From Rhodothermales bacterium (GTDB lineage Bacteria > Bacteroidota > Rhodothermia > Rhodothermales > UBA10348): a stretch of DNA of 64,000 nucleotides. The notes under the pieces were generated by a model that saw only the letters and a list, made by a program, of their open reading frames with translations, had not been told where the DNA came from and made no database searches. The position numbers were made by a program, and so were the translations under genes. This document shows, in pieces, positions 63,704 through 64,000 of the stretch (position 1 is its first letter; each line of letters starts with the position of its first letter). Where the stretch lies: contig JAEPNP010000006.1 in assembly GCA_017643395.1 (NCBI GenBank), forward strand, positions 1-64,000, written 5' to 3'.

Positions 63704-64000
63704 ATGAATCCCCCCGAGCATCGTCCCTCCGTACGGGATCGCAATGAGGCTTACCTGAGCCGCGTCCTGGTAGCGCTCGTCACGGTGCTTCTGACCGGAA
63801 TTGTACTGGTTCGACTTCCGTGGGCGCCAGAAGCGCAGAATCGCGTAGGCTGGCAGGTCATCACGAGCGATGAGGTGATTGCACTGGAAAACGTGCGATT
63901 CGAAGAGGGGCTTTCTGCTGCGCCCGGCATCGTCTTTGAGCAGCCCCAGGAACGGACCGTGGCCCCCGTGATGGCGGATGAGCCGGTGGCCGGAACCGAG
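63704..64000 (+). CDS. Start of a membrane-anchored protein, possibly TonB-like (partial, runs off the window)
   Basis: At least 99 residues, open at the window end. The order is: a short charged cytoplasmic start (MNPPEHRPSVRDRNEAYLSR), a membrane helix at about 21-37 (VLVALVTVLLTGIVLVRLPW), then a periplasmic stretch rich in Pro, Glu and Val (from ~85: QPQERTVAPVMADEPVAGTE). That layout is seen in energy-transducing TonB-family proteins, but no diagnostic C-terminal domain is within reach. Confidence 0.5.
   Translation, partial: MNPPEHRPSVRDRNEAYLSRVLVALVTVLLTGIVLVRLPWAPEAQNRVGWQVITSDEVIALENVRFEEGLSAAPGIVFEQPQERTVAPVMADEPVAGTE

Overview
The window is a high-GC bacterial chromosome segment with about 60 protein genes. 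It most likely comes from a Rhodothermota/Bacteroidota-type organism (Salinibacter/Rhodothermus-like). This is inferred from an ECF sigma / FecR / TonB-dependent receptor locus, secreted proteins ending in T9SS- or FlgD-like C-terminal domains, a SUF operon with sufE- and sufT-type genes, a CaCA antiporter, small META, DUF192 and DUF6503-type lipoproteins, and the near absence of Shine-Dalgarno sequences before most starts. No rRNA, CRISPR array, IS transposase or prophage was seen.

Layout. 0-10 kb: a 19-bp minisatellite, a PGM1-type ATP-grasp ligase, gamma-glutamyltranspeptidase, several secreted proteins, an alpha/beta hydrolase, small unknown genes and a large MacB/FtsX-type permease. 10.1-10.4 kb: a tRNA-Leu(UAA) gene interrupted in the anticodon loop by a 216-nt group I intron, followed by strong hairpins. 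This is the most striking feature of the window. 10.5-24.3 kb: a small paralogous protein, a lipoprotein, a SecA paralogue with a C-terminal membrane anchor, a two-domain cytidine deaminase, a Ca/Na antiporter, a subtilase, a vWA membrane protein, an M20 amidohydrolase, DUF2339 and lamin-tail proteins, and an A-type Fe-S carrier. 24.4-28.7 kb: clpC, a DksA-like gene, then about 1.1 kb without genes that is packed with repeats and flanked by two inverted copies of a 109-bp palindromic element.

28.7-37.5 kb: a membrane protein, a ToxR/CadC-like regulator, a second 19-bp minisatellite, a rhomboid protease, fixABCX (electron-transferring flavoprotein branch to quinone), an outer-membrane barrel, hemW and two DUF192 lipoproteins. 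37.5-43.7 kb: a divergent SUF locus (A-type carrier on one side; sufB-C-D-S-E-T on the other) with a 17-bp palindrome just upstream of sufB. 43.7-49.7 kb: TPM, META and zinc-ribbon/TPR proteins, an HU/IHF-type protein, an acyltransferase with an unusual C-terminal extension, a GltS-like carrier and a lipoprotein. 49.8-55.1 kb: sigma factor, LTxxQ lipoprotein, FecR and TonB receptor, read as one cell-surface signalling unit. 55.2-64 kb: PEP carboxylase, a GspE/PilB-type ATPase with its N-terminal domain on a separate gene, an acyl-ACP thioesterase, a DadA-like oxidase, an AcuI/YhdH reductase and the beginning of a possible TonB-like protein.

Functionally this is mostly housekeeping: Fe-S assembly, anaplerosis, lipid metabolism, proteolysis and envelope functions. 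The unusual signals are the tRNA intron and the structured intergenic repeat families. All family names come from reading the translated sequence without database searches.
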